In this document: in pieces, positions 48,433-60,676 of the stretch
Numbering within the stretch: position 1 is the stretch's first letter
Layout of the letters: each line of letters begins with the position of its first letter
Assembly: GCA_026120035.1 (NCBI GenBank)
Contig: JALRME010000036.1
Span: 186,001 to 250,000, forward strand
Length of the DNA stretch: 64,000 nucleotides
DNA from: Coleophoma eucalyptorum
Lineage: Eukaryota; Ascomycota; Leotiomycetes; Helotiales; Dermateaceae
Direction of reading: 5' to 3'
Notes under the pieces: model-generated
Seen by the model: only the letters and a program-made list of their open reading frames with translations
Told to the model about the DNA's origin: nothing
Database searches by the model: none
Made by a program: the position numbers and the translations under genes

Positions 48433-48777
48433 AACGTTGATGGCTGCTTGCCCTATGGTTCAAAAGCCGGGTCGAGTCGAATCCGTCAGGGGCTTGTGTA
48501 AGCTTTGGTCGGGCCATGCTAAGCTAGATCCAAGCCATCGCATCCGCTACTCGCTACTTGGTGCAACTTACTCTCGTAGAGCTAGCTGATGTCTAATGAT
48601 GAAAGGGGTAAGGCACTCCAACGCGCCTTACGGACTGTAAAGCCACTCCCTCTTCCCTCTGCTCGTCCTCTTCCTATCTTGCCTTGCCTCCTCCTATCCG
48701 GCTGGTGGGTAGAGGAGAATTAATCATCGCTGCCCGGCTGAGGCTATCTCAAACGACGACACTGATGCGCCAGCCGT

Positions 48778-48808
48778 ACCTTACCTTACCCTTACCTTGC
48801 CTTACCTA
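48778..48808. repeat. CCTTA-type pentanucleotide repeat
   Basis: About six imperfect CCTTA units. Not the telomeric CCCTAA sequence. Confidence 0.7.
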
Positions 48809-49332
48809 ATACCCCCTCCTCTTTGGCTGACCAGTTCTGAGCACCATGTCGCGTGGTACTTGACCACATCATCAACATCAGACCTCTACTTCATACGCTG
48901 GTAGTGATGAGATTAAATGTCGCGTGTATGTCCATTCTTCTCAGGTTGCAGTATCGATCGGTGTCATCTGCATCACTTCGCCGTACGGACATTCACTAAT
49001 ACGATCAAATAGCCGCTGCAGTTCTGCTCGTGCTGCCACTAATTGATACGATACAGTGATAAACGCTGAACAGATTGAACGCCTCTTCGTATTCATGCTG
49101 ACTACCCACCACCAAGTCGCCTATCCTGGTTATTTTGCCGGGATCATCTCATAATGATTATAGAATTGTGGGGTGTGTCCGTGTAATGCTCGTCTGATGG
49201 AAAGCTTGGCGTGCAAGGAAGCCCGTTACGGAGAAGTCTGGAAAAGCATCAGGGAAAAGAGCAAGATATGGCCAGCCACACAACTCTACACGAATGCCTA
49301 TTTGACCGCCGTGACCAAACTCCGTGCGAGTC

Positions 49333-49378
49333 CTTTCGAGATATAGAGAGAAAGAGAAAGACAGAGAAAGAGAGAGCG
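49333..49378. repeat. Purine-rich GA/GAAA tract
   Basis: A low-complexity run of AGAGAAAG units on the plus strand with almost no pyrimidines. Confidence 0.7.
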
Positions 49379-50440
49379 CGCTGTACAGCAGTATAAAGCT
49401 GGGAGCGTGCCAGCTATGAAATCCTCGACTCGTCCTATTTCTAGGCTAAATCAATCACACCGGAATGTTGCCGTTAGCGACATCCAGCGGCCAACACGAT
49501 CAGCCCACGAGTGAAAGTCTCTGAGAGGAATTTGATATTGCTGCTTCGCACAAGTATCCTCTCTATCTTCAAGCAGAATTCCACCTCTTTAGATATCATG
49601 ACCATTCGGTGCCAGGCCTCATCATGGAGTGGGTAGGCGACGCGCAAGAGAGCGGTGAGACACTAGCTGGCTGGGGAAAATATGAAGAAAGGGTCGCTGC
49701 AGCGTTTACGATAAGGATCTGACTACAGTATTACTCCTGCGCTGTTCCCTACAGTTCAGTAAGGTACACAGCACAGCAGTACGCTATTGTGCGGCAATGC
49801 TCGGATTTCGCAGGACCTCTGCCCTGAGCAACGAGCCTTAATAATCTGTCCTGATTGCTGCTCCTCGGAAAGCAACCGATCCTCCCTGAGTCCTTAACCA
49901 CACATACCGAAATAAGGTATTTCCCATTATTCAGAGTCCCTATCTATTCTTGTCTCTTAATACGGATTTCTCAATCTCCCATCGGTTTTGGCACTGGCAG
50001 GTCTCCTTAACTCCGCAGTCCAATATTACTAATTATATTTGTGCCCTCTTTTCTCGAAACTCCGGTGGTGGTCCAGTACAGTACGATCGCCAGGGTCAGC
50101 CAGGGGCAGGAGAGCTAGGAAATCCGAGGCGCAGCGCCGGCTTTTTTTTTCTATCGCGGGCCGGTGATTAGTCAGGAAGGCCAGATGTGGAACCGGCCTT
50201 TTCTGCCCCCTCTCCTCGTCAAATAGGGGTTCGTGTTGGTGACTTCGTGAATTTCCCATCCTAAGCTCATCTTCAACACGACCTCATCCCTCAAACCAAG
50301 CGCTCCTAAGGCAGAGAGACTGGACAGGATTGGAAATTACACCATTCGGCTTGGAGTACTGCCATGGACATCATTGGAAGTTACCTACGATGGTCTAGCA
50401 AGAGGCAAAGACCATACCTTCTTGAGGTCTAGAAGCTGCG

Positions 50441-50472
50441 ATCTGCCTACAGTCTGCCTACAATCTGCCTAC
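50441..50472. repeat. Three tandem copies of an 11-nt unit
   Basis: TCTGCCTAC repeated three times with a two-base linker (AG, then AA), giving an 11-nt period, about one helical turn. Confidence 0.8.
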
Positions 50473-53152
50473 CCCTTCTCCAATCTGGTATCGAAGGCTA
50501 GAGAAGACACGAAGAATTTCCCTCTCATCCTTCGGGAGGTAATTTTTATGGAGAAACGAGTTAGCGAGCTGGGTGCTGACCGACCCAGACCTTGGCTCGC
50601 TCCAGCTCTAGCAGCTCCAGTATACATGCATCCTGCTTTGATTGATCCAGGCTTGGCTTGGTCGCTTGAGCGGCCTGGGATAAACAACCCATATGGAAAT
50701 CTGGGCTTGCATCATCGTGCACTATGGCATAACCGGTGAGGAAAGAAAACGACATCATCTATTTAGAGTGTGGCTGCGCCGTCTATTGACGCGCTAGCTG
50801 TTAAGCACTGTCGGTTCGATAGGCTGGCTCCAAGTCCAAGGCTCTTCCTTCAAAAGCTCCTAAGGCTCTGAGCGAGTCCGTTGATCATACCTAAATTATA
50901 ATCTGACTAATGAGCCGGAGGAAACGATCTCGATACTTGATACTCGATAGCCTATCTTGCGCTTGCTCGGGGGGGCTCGGAGCGGGCAAGAGGCAGAGAT
51001 AGAATCGGACAGTAGCAGCAGTAGAAGCAGAAAATTTCCGAGGTCGGTTCCCAGCATCACTGCCTTGTAGTGTGTATGGTCACGTGTCTTCATGGTTTGA
51101 ACTCGAGCTTCAAGGCGTCCCCAAGAGGAGGTGAGTGCCCACATGCTGCGCCGTTTGTCCCTGGGCAGATCATCCCAATCACCCGCCCGTCCACCCAGAA
51201 CCGGACGTCGGACTTCGGAGGCATGGTATGGTATGGTACTGTACGTTGTATTATGGAGACACTGAATCCGTGTTAAGCTGTGGAAACTGAGGCAGTGGGT
51301 AGAATACGGGCGCGCCTAATCTTATAGAAGCCGAAGGGATGAGGTCGTTGTTTCTGTTATGCCTCATGCTCTGCAGATCAGGTGGCAAAACAAAAGGTAG
51401 AGGAAGAGAGAGGAAGGGGGGGCCAAAAGAAGGTTCAACTTATTTCGTTCGTCTTCCCTTTCTCCGCAGTCAGCAGATAATGCAGCACGCAAGGAGAATG
51501 GCTGCTCATCCGAGCTAAGGCTGCTTTAGGCAACGGCTCAGGGGGGATCTCACGCTTCCACCGCGCTGGAGGGCCTCCCTTCGTACCAGCTCCATATTAC
51601 AGCCTCTTTTCCCCTGACCGAGGCTAACGAACTTTTGCCGTAAGCACACCGAGTGGCAGACAATAACGTCCTTACCGTCGCTTGTTGGCTGAAGCGCACT
51701 TACGAGTTAAAGACGAGAAATTAGCAGTAGGAACACGACGGTCCAATTTCTTAAGGCGGCTTTGCGATTGACTAGCAGTCATCGACGCCGGCTCGTGTTT
51801 GGCTGCGATCGTCACCAGCACTGGCCGCTTATCACCTCCAGGTTGGCCCATTGGCCTATGGCGTCGTGTGCCTTCAGTCTTGATTCCCAGCATCATGCGT
51901 GCGTCTTCCCCCTCCCTCCATGCCACAACAGGACGGCAGAGAACATCCTCAACAAGGAAACCGCCAGAAAAACAAGACTTTGTGGCCGGGTGTCCCCCAA
52001 GGAACCAACAGCTGCACGACTTCATCACACCCGCCAAAAAAAGGTTTTCATAACAATCAACGGGGTGAGGGGTGGCGGATGGTGGGTGGTGAGTGGTGGG
52101 TAGTGAGTCGTTAGTGGCTAGTAGTTAGTGATTAGTGGCAGTAGTACAGTATTGAGTATTGAGTATTGGGAAGTGAAGAGTGGTAAACGGTAAGTGTACG
52201 TAGGAAGCGGTGACAAGTGCTGGAAATGAGAAACTAATTCTGATCCCGCCGACAAGCTATCACGCGCTGGTGCAAACAAGCCCTCTCATCCTTCAGCGTC
52301 ACCATGGCAGATTCCATCCGATCTGGCGCAGAGACCGGCCGCTGGACATAGGGGAAACAGGGAAGTGACTTGTCTTGCACCGTTCGCCTCGCCTCGCCTT
52401 GGACCGGACTGACCTTGGACCATCCAACCATCCAACCATGCGACCATGCGACCATTGTTCGACGACGTTCTTTCAGCCCGCCTGCTCAATCAGAATGCGA
52501 TGCCATCCTAATTCCCATACGCCAACCTTTCCAGTTCGTCCCATCGCTGGTGACTTGGACGTTGTGCCCCTCGTAGCTTAATTGTAGTTCTCGTTGCACC
52601 GCTCCCTGTTGCCCACGGGATTGGCTCATTCAACTACCTAGTCAACACTTTACCTTTACCGCACTCTTCCTCCTCTCACCAGCTGCCTCATCTTAGATCT
52701 GCTCCTGCGCCGAGGCGTACTCCCACTCCTTTACCCTGTCTAACCTGTCTTTTCCATCTTAGACCTTTCCTAAAGTTGACTGCGGCAAATCCTCTCCCCA
52801 CTCAAGTCTTCCCCTTCCCTCCAATAACAACCTCGTCGCCTACCCTCGGCCAAGACCTCCTGTCCACTTCACCACTAAATGGGAGTTTCTAATCTCCAGT
52901 CACAAGTCCAAAAGTAAAGCCAGCCAAGTTTCCCCAGCTTCACTCTTTGTAGTCCGACCTTCCTTTGCCTTGCTTTTGCCCTACCGTCTGTCAGCAAACA
53001 AGCAAGCAGCACCCTCTCTATCTCTTTGTCCCTCCCGTCCCGGATCGAATTACATCGTCAACGACGCAAAGCTTCCTTCGCGACCGTATCGTGGCGCTCC
53101 CCTCATTATCGTCCTCCGCGTCGCTGTCTCTTTCTATCTTCAACTTCTAATC

Positions 53153-55192
53153 ATGTTTGCAACTTCGACCTCGCCGTCGACGGCACTCGTTTCTGTGTAC
53201 TGTCTTTCCATTGCTTTCTTATCCTCGCTCCTTTTCACTACGACACACGCCGCCACTGAGGACGAATGGCGGTCGAGATCGATATACCAAATTATCACCG
53301 ACCGATTTGCGCGTCCAGATAATTCAACATCCTACGCGTGCAATGTGACAGCGGAATTGTATTGTGGTGGGACCTTCGGAGGTATCATTAATCAATTAGA
53401 CTATATCCAGGGAATGGGCTTCACTGCTGTGAGTTTGGATGAACCCGCGTTGCGAAAAAAACTCCCCCCCCCCCCTCCCAACGAATACGAGTTCTCAGAA
53501 ACTGATCGATGTAATGCATCTAGATTTGGATTTCACCTGTCGTCCAAAACATTAACGAGACTACCGAGTACGGCCAGGGTTACCATGGCTTCTGGTCACA
53601 GGATATTACCAAGATCAACGAACAGTTCGGTGGTGCTGACGAGTTGAAGGCTCTCTCGACAGAGTTGCACAACCGGGACATGGTAGATAACTCCTGCTCG
53701 TTCACAGCTAAACCCCCAAAAATACTAACTTTCCACAGTACCTAATGATTGATGTTGTGGTTAACGATATGGCATACGCTGGAAAGGGAGCCGACACTAA
53801 TTACTCCTCACTGGTCCCTTTCGACAAGGAGGAATACTACCACCCATTCTGCTTCATCACCGATTACGGCAACCAGACGAATGCTCAAGACTGCTGGCTC
53901 GGAGATAATATTGTGGCTCTACCAGATTTAAACACGGAGTTGACCTTTGTCCAAGATACGTGGAACACTTGGATTACGGAGATGGTAGCCAATTATTCGC
54001 GTATGTACTGATTTACCCCACGTTTTGCCGTACTTGCATTCCTGACTTGCTCTCATGACATATAGTTGATGGACTGCGTATTGATGCCGCCAAGCACGTT
54101 GACAAGCCATTCTGGCCTGGCTTCCAAAAAGCCGCAGGAGTATTCACCCTCGGAGAAGTTTTTGATGCCGATGCGACGAGTGCATGCTACTGGGCCGTTG
54201 ACGCTTTAAACTCCGTCCTCAACTATCCAAACTGGTACTACATCGTCTCAATTCTAGGAAATTCTTCCAATGCTATGGGTGGACTCGAGTACGAGTTTTC
54301 AATTGTTGCGCAAGACTGTTACGACAGCACCCTCTTAGGTACTTTCAGTGAGAATCACGATGTTGCCCGCTTCGCTTCTGTGACAGACGATCTCTCTCGC
54401 CAAAAGAATGCTTTGGCATTCAATTTCATGTCTGACGGAATCCCAACTGTTTACTACGGTGCCGAACAGCGATTCAATGGTGGAAACGACCCTAACAACA
54501 GAGAAGCCTTGTGGCTGAACGAAAAAGGATACGATACCACGTCACCGCTATATCTCGAAGTGAAGGCTCTCAACGCGGCACGTAACGCCGTAGCAAGCTA
54601 TATGACGTCTACGAACTATTCAGGATGGTCACCATATTGGGCATACAAGGCCCAGTCTATCTATGTTACCGATGATGTGGTCGTTTTCCGCAAGGGATAC
54701 GTGAACTCGATAGTAACAGCACTCACTAATGTCGGCGTTGGAGCTGCAAACGTGGGTCCATATAATATCTCAGATACGAATTTCTCCGAAGGAATCGAAA
54801 TTATCGAGGTTCTGAATTGTACGAAGCAGACCGTTGGATACGCTGGTTCTTTTAACATCACGCTGACGAACGGAGAGCCTCAAGTAAGTTTATTCTCCTA
54901 GTTACCAACCGATCAAACTCTCCCCGCAAACTTAATGGCCCCGAAACTCAGTCTACATTCTTAAATTTCAAAAAAGAGACAAGCACTAATCTATTTACTC
55001 TAGGTTTGGGTTCCCGGCGCACTTCTCGTTAACACTACCGACGTCTGCACGGATTTAGTCAAGAAGGTCACCGACCGCATCGGAAACAGCGGCAGCGTGA
55101 CATCTCTCTCCGCACCACGACCGTCATTACACATTGCATCACTATTGCTCTCGGTGATAGTGTGCACCACAATAGCATTAATCACATCATAA
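53153..55192 (+). CDS. amyD: GPI-anchored alpha-amylase family protein (GH13, AmyD-like glucanotransferase)
   Basis: Cell-wall or membrane-anchored enzyme likely acting on alpha-glucan made by or for the neighbouring ags1. Five exons (53153-53428, 53524-53682, 53739-54000, 54066-54883, 55004-55192) give 567 aa. A hydrophobic signal ([19 protein letters not shown]) precedes [16 protein letters not shown]13 regions: I is DVVVNDMAY, with Asp where amylases have His; II is [10 protein letters not shown], with the nucleophile Asp; III is GEVFD, with the acid Glu; IV is [10 protein letters not shown]. After a Ser/Gly stretch the protein ends in a hydrophobic tail ([22 protein letters not shown]) without charges, as in GPI signals. 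Aspergillus AmyD-type enzymes also have a changed region-I His and act as transferases. The ATG at 53153 was chosen because the open frame upstream has no ATG. Confidence 0.9.
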
Positions 55193-56106
55193 TAACGAAA
55201 GTCAAACGAAAATGACGACCACAACATTTCTCTTTGGAACTTTACTCGAAGAATTTGGTGACGACGAAAACCAGCACAAAATCAAAAATCTGCCTATTTT
55301 ACTTGCGACATTTAAGTGGTTCGAGACACTTGATGACTAGTGTGTATGGGCGTCTATGTCTCCGGGGTGTTGGTGTTCCTGCTCTTTTCTTTCATGGGAT
55401 TGGAATGCATCAAAAGGTCTCTGGGTCTTTCCTGTTTCTTTCTGGACCTTCCTCTCTGGTTATAACCTCTCCGTCTTACAGGTGTTCAAGCCCTCTGTCT
55501 CATCAAATACGGTATCTTCAATTGCTCTTTTTAATCTTTCGTATACACTTGTAAATAAGGGTCTCTTGCCAACTTTTTAAGGTGTTTGTGTATTCCTTAT
55601 TTTCTTTTTGGGGAGCATTGCGGGAAACAAGGTCTGGTATTTTCGAATTTTTGCCTGCTAGGTGAAGAGACGAGGGCAGGAGAAAGGAGACGAAATTTAG
55701 GAGTTAAAAGAAACACTTTATGTGTATATAGTATATATTGCAGATAAAAAAATAAAGTAGTTCATCAATGTCTGAAGCCGCTGAGCAAGTGGCTAATGTA
55801 AGGCTCATTGATTAGGCAGCATTCAGTGAATCTGATGATGGTTGGGGTGCTTGACTAGATTTTGAGATGACTTAAGAAACACCGGGATTGAGGTTGATTT
55901 TAAACGCGGAAATTTATTTCGTTAGCGACCTGACCCTTTGTATATATCATGACTGTATTCTTCCCTCAAGACATACAATCATTCTCTAGTGTGTAGCCCA
56001 CAAGCCAATAAATAGTACTAGTCAAGTTAAGTGTTTTTGCCACAGAAAAAATCCTGATATTTAGGAAGGCTAGTTGATCAAGTCCAGCGACCACCCCTCA
56101 CCATCA
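55193..56106. other. Convergent 3' region amylase / OPT
   Basis: 914 bp between converging stops, with T-rich patches on the plus strand (55400-55620) and AT-rich DNA near 55720-55770. No gene is seen. Confidence 0.5.
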
Positions 56107-59019
56107 CTAAGCCTCTCTCCCAAATGTCTCCCCTTCCCCCACCGTCCTCAACGGCAGCCCCAGGGCGTCCGCTGTCTCAAAGACCGTGACATTTCCCCAC
56201 CAATTCAGACTCACCCCGGGATAGTACAGGCAGAAAAAGATGAAGAAGGTTGTTATTGCTAGTCCCGCATCTAGCGCTGCCGATAGCAGGTAGTTGTACT
56301 TCGCCCACCAGCTGGAATACCGATTCTTGATATGGTAGTTGAAGAGCAAGCCCACGATCGCCCAGGGTATGTAGTTTCCCGCGGTAGCGGGTGGGATTGC
56401 GCCCGTGGAGGAAAGGATGAGGGGAATGTGTATCTGTTCGGTGGAGAGGTTGGTGAGTGAATTATTTTCTTTTCAATCTTCATGTTGTTTGGCTCAAAAG
56501 GCAGGGGCGGGGGGAAGGGGGTTGCGTGGAAGATTGCGTGGAGGACTGCTTAGCTACATAGCCCCCAGAGAAAGTTTGAAGACCCATTTGAATCATGGGA
56601 GACGGACCAAACGAAAAGGGAAGAAGGTGCAAAGTATGAAAAATTCAGACTTACATCTCCCCAAAGCCTACCAGGCCAAACTCTCCCCGCCCACCAAACC
56701 AGCACCGGAGCCACAACGCCAACCGCAAAGAATGATAGCATAGACGTGTACAACGCCCCAGCCGAAAAGAGCTTTTGTGGGCCGATGAGACCCCAGAAGA
56801 TAATGCTGGTCTTGTACGCAGATGCGAGCGGGCATTGAAACCCGCCTGTTGCCTCGGCAGTGCAGATGCCTTGGACGTTGGAGAGGGCCCAGATATTCAC
56901 TGCGGATTGTACGAGCCAGCTTACGAGGATGCCGACTGTCTGTGCAAGAAAAACGGTGCGCGGTGGGATTTTCTGGTTAGAGATGCGGTTTAGAAGATGC
57001 TATAGAATAATTTATTTGGGTGGGTTAGAGGGGGGGGTCAAACCATGTAATGACCTAGTTTCATATCTCGCAACACCACAAGTGCCGTGGCTGTAGTATT
57101 GAAAGTCATGATTTTGAAAATCACAACGGCTACCATCTTGCCCGGCCAGATAAATCCTCCGAGTAGTGCGGCAACGATATTCGTGGACACAGAGACGTTG
57201 CAGAGTGCGGTCATGATCCCCGTTGGGATGATGACAATCAGGTTGATGGCGATGCTGAGGATCACTCCCCACCACGGTAAGCCGGTGTCAAAGTACTCGA
57301 CGAAGAGGATGGTGAGTCCTGTCATGAGGAGGAAGGTGACAAGGTACCACCATGCTGGGACAGAACGGTATTTCTGCATTAGCTTTTATTCGGGGGCTTG
57401 TTAGTCATATTCAAGGACGGGCCGATTTCCTTCGTGAATTATTGAAATATACTACTGACTTTGGTATGTATATCGTCTTGTTCTAATGTTGAATCACCCC
57501 ATGTCGCTTTCAAGCCCTCCCAGATCTCAATTCGATGGTTCAGATATGCGTGGACGATCACCGATGTTACTGCTCCAAATCCGAGACCATAGGACAGGAT
57601 GGATGTTGTTGAGAGGTAGATCGGTGAGTAGGCTTGATATGCTTCTTCGTTAAGAGTGAAGTCTGCGTTGAGAATTCGAGACGTGTTATAAGACGCGCCT
57701 GTAGAACAAAAAGTGAGTTATTTCCCGATCAAGTCAAAATGTGGATGTTAAGTTACCAGTATTATCAAATGTTCCCGACGAAGAAAACGGCATGTACATC
57801 CCATCCCAAACATTAGACCAGTGCAAAGCTGGTGCCACAATCCAGAGAAATATAATACTCCCAGCAAAGCAATTCATAATTGCCCATGTAGGAATCATCA
57901 ATGGAGAACTTAGATAACTCGTGATTTGGTTCCAATCAAGAGTAAGTGGCAACAGGTCCATTCCCGTCGTCGCACCAAAAACCTGATTCAGCGGGACGTT
58001 ATTTGGCGCGATCCTTTCCTCAATTAACATGTGGTACATGAGAAGATTAGGTATGCTCCTTCACTTACCATGTAATCCAAGCAAAAGTCGTCAAGGCCGT
58101 GAAAAGATATCCAGGAATAAACTGGTACACCGTAGCAGCCGCAAGGACAATCCAGAAAAAGTTCATCCTCGACACTTTCCAGCCGTTGGCAATGCGGTCC
58201 TGGAAATGCTTGTCGTGCATACCGCAAAGAAGCGAGCACGTAGGCAGGTTTGCTGGCCAGATGCAATATGCTGGATCCACCAAGATCTTGGAGAAGATGC
58301 CTGCCATGCCGAAGCAGAGTGCTTGACTTGTGAGGAGGAACATCAGCTTGTAGCCTGTCGAGATCGGGATGCCGAACTTGGTTATTAGGGATGTCCATAC
58401 ATCGGAAGCGACGGAACCACTGTCAAAAGAGGATACTCCTATCCCCATTATTGCAACAATAGTGTGCTCTTTGCGGTTGAAAGGCCCAGGATTGAGGGTA
58501 AATCTGTGGCCGAAGAAATTCCATTGCTTACTTGGTAGATACTGAGCCATCGCCTTACCACATGGCAAGGACAGGAGAATGATCAAATATGCAGAGAGTC
58601 CGACTTTCAGAAAGTCAATACAACAAGTATGTATCGTATTTTGCGTCAACTTACTAGGAGGATTATGTAGTTGAAAGAACTGATTCAGACCACAAAGCAC
58701 AATGACCCAAAAAACTCCGAGAAACCAGGCACGGAAAGTATTCACAGGGAGATCCTCATCAAATGGAGGTACTGAGGCTCGAACTTCAGGGTAGATGCTT
58801 CATAGGTTATGCATGTTAGCAAGTCGCCTGTCTCAAGAATTGTCACGCTCACGAATCTTCACACGCTGCTGATGACCCAGACTCGGCTTCGATCTCATCC
58901 TCGCTAAGGGCGGGTCGCCCCTTGGAACTCGGCAGATTGGGATCATGCCCTGGCTCTTGTAGAGTTAGGGAATGCGATTCCTGGTTGTCTTCTAATATTG
59001 GAGGGAGTTTCTCGTCCAT
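56107..59019 (-). CDS. Oligopeptide transporter, OPT family (Isp4-like)
   Basis: Proton-coupled uptake of small peptides across the plasma membrane. Eight exons (59019-58853, 58797-58655, 58603-58069, 58013-57757, 57698-57460, 57382-57044, 56972-56655, 56433-56107) give 774 aa. After a 70-residue acidic N-terminus come many helices with OPT marks: RAWFLGVFWVIVLCGLNQFF, LNPGPFNRKEHTIVAIMG, WIAPNNVPLNQVFG, DIHTKLMQKYRSVPAWW, KIPPRTVFLAQ and PPATAGNYIPWAIVGLLFNY. Intron 6 has an uncommon donor (GTTTGA) and intron 7 is 221 nt. Intron 2 is 51 nt and contains no in-frame stop. The end TFGREA is short and cytosolic. Confidence 0.9.
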
Positions 59020-60676
59020 GATGGTACTTATACCGTCTTTTGGCGTGGTGAAGCAGGATAACCCCCAATACCTTACGGGTACTTATGTCTCTTGGTGTGT
59101 CGAAACGAGGACATGAAAGATACCAGACATTGATAAGAACGATAAATAGTCTGTGATAAGCTGCATGTATATGTTGGTACGCCTCCACTTATACTGTAAT
59201 ATACTATGCCTAATCGGGCTCACGGCAGCGAGAGTACAGCTACTCCAATAAGATCGAATGGCCTTTCACTTCTCCTCTGGCAGTTAGAATCGGATCAGTC
59301 CACAGAGCATTGTCTCGTCGATTCTGATGCCATCAATTTTGTGAAAAAACAAAATACTGTTGAGTTTGATAAGATGATGTTAATATCTGCACCTCTCAGC
59401 TTTCCAAAGGCCATAGTCACCTATCAAATATATGGCCTAATATACAGTGTTCGTGAACACTTTGGCAAATTTCAATATGCCCTTGTGAATAGTTAGGTAC
59501 TGAGCCGATTCAATGAACTGGGATCAATGTAACGTTGCGCTGTTGATTTTAAGAAACCGACTGCATCGATGAGTTGTTCTAAATCCGCGCGACATTTAAG
59601 AAGTTCAAATCAGTTACTTCTGCCTTTCGAGAAGTATGAGCCATATGCTCTTGCTACTTACTTTTGGCCTTGGGGTTCTTCGTTTCAAGGCCCTTTGTTA
59701 GGAGAGCAAATCTGAATCGTGTCTGTAAAATTTAGAATACTGCTTACAAAACTGCAGGCTATCCTGCAGCAATGCTTAGTTTTCTAACTCTTATGGATTT
59801 TATTGCCGATCATGGCCATATCTCCTCATGCAGCATCTCTAGCGACGAAGCAATGAGCGGCAATAAGAGGTGGGCTGAAAAGCACGGCGTCCACAATTGG
59901 CTTTGCTTGTTGCACTCTGTTCATGTATTTATGTTCATGGATTAACGAGACACACAAGCATAATTCAAGGACATAATTTATTTCACAACCTACATACCTC
60001 CGGCTTCATCGGACTAGCAGTGCCTTTAACCACGCGCCAGTTCGTGCAATTGCTTGTTCTCTTCCGCTGAGGCAATACAAGTCTACGCTTTGGGCCTTTA
60101 AATAGCAAAGCTTTCAAGTAACCGAAAGTTCGAGACCTAGAAAAATCGCTGATCTCTTGGTCCAAGCATGATCACAAAAGTGGAGTGATGGCAAGGTGAA
60201 TGAAGAGAATATACCTGGCCTTGGCGAGATAAGAACTGAGCACAAGTTTAAGCGAGAGGACATCTAGGAGAGCGACCCTCCAGCAATGGGAGCGGTGGTC
60301 TAACTCGTCAGGCTGCCATTGAGGTTGCTCTCCTGCCTTTAAATTACAACACCTCTCCAGCGAACCTTGATACCAGTTTGAGTTCAAGTTATTCCATAAA
60401 CTGCTTCATCCCTTGTTCAAGATGGCAGGCCAATCACGCCACCAAAGCCAAAAAGCTATCATTTGGAATACCCGGTGTTGTAAAACACCCCTCAAAAATT
60501 GGGGTACTATAGATGCCATTCGGTACAAAACAGGCATCCTAGAGAAAAGCATCTCCAATCCAAGAAAGGAAGGTCCATCGTTGGTAAGTAAGGTATGAAA
60601 TTACGCCGAGGCGCAATTGCCTGAATTTGCGTCGTCACAGTCGAAGCAACAGAGGGCGAGCATATAAAAGCTCTTC
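59020..60676. promoter_or_regulatory. Divergent spacer OPT / amidohydrolase
   Basis: About 1.7 kb with no supported gene. A TATAAAA lies at 60664-60670, unusually close to the first ATG of the amidohydrolase at 60677. Confidence 0.5.

Larger units (their letters stand above)
47222..53152. promoter_or_regulatory. 5.9-kb gene-free divergent spacer between ags1 and the GPI amylase
   Basis: No convincing gene on either strand. It holds a run of simple repeats (48363-48432, 48778-48808, 49333-49378, 50441-50472) and a GT-rich strand-skewed stretch (52062-52200). A CT-rich zone at about 52640-53150 leads to the amylase ATG. It probably carries both promoters and possibly long 5' leaders or non-coding RNA; this is inference. 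Confidence 0.6.

Noticed and set aside
48104..48589. Open frames translating the heptanucleotide repeat into a repetitive peptide
   Set aside because: The 7-nt period rotates the frame and the peptide repeat is only a by-product.
48778..48808. Interstitial telomere repeat
   Set aside because: The unit is CCTTA, not CCCTAA.
50374..50739. 121-aa plus-strand frame in the ags1-amyD spacer
   Set aside because: It spans the 11-nt repeat, has no domain and has an equally long overlapping antisense frame.
59206..59496. 96-aa plus-strand frame between OPT and the amidohydrolase
   Set aside because: Has an ATG, but no family resemblance or splice partner. Could be real but is unsupported.
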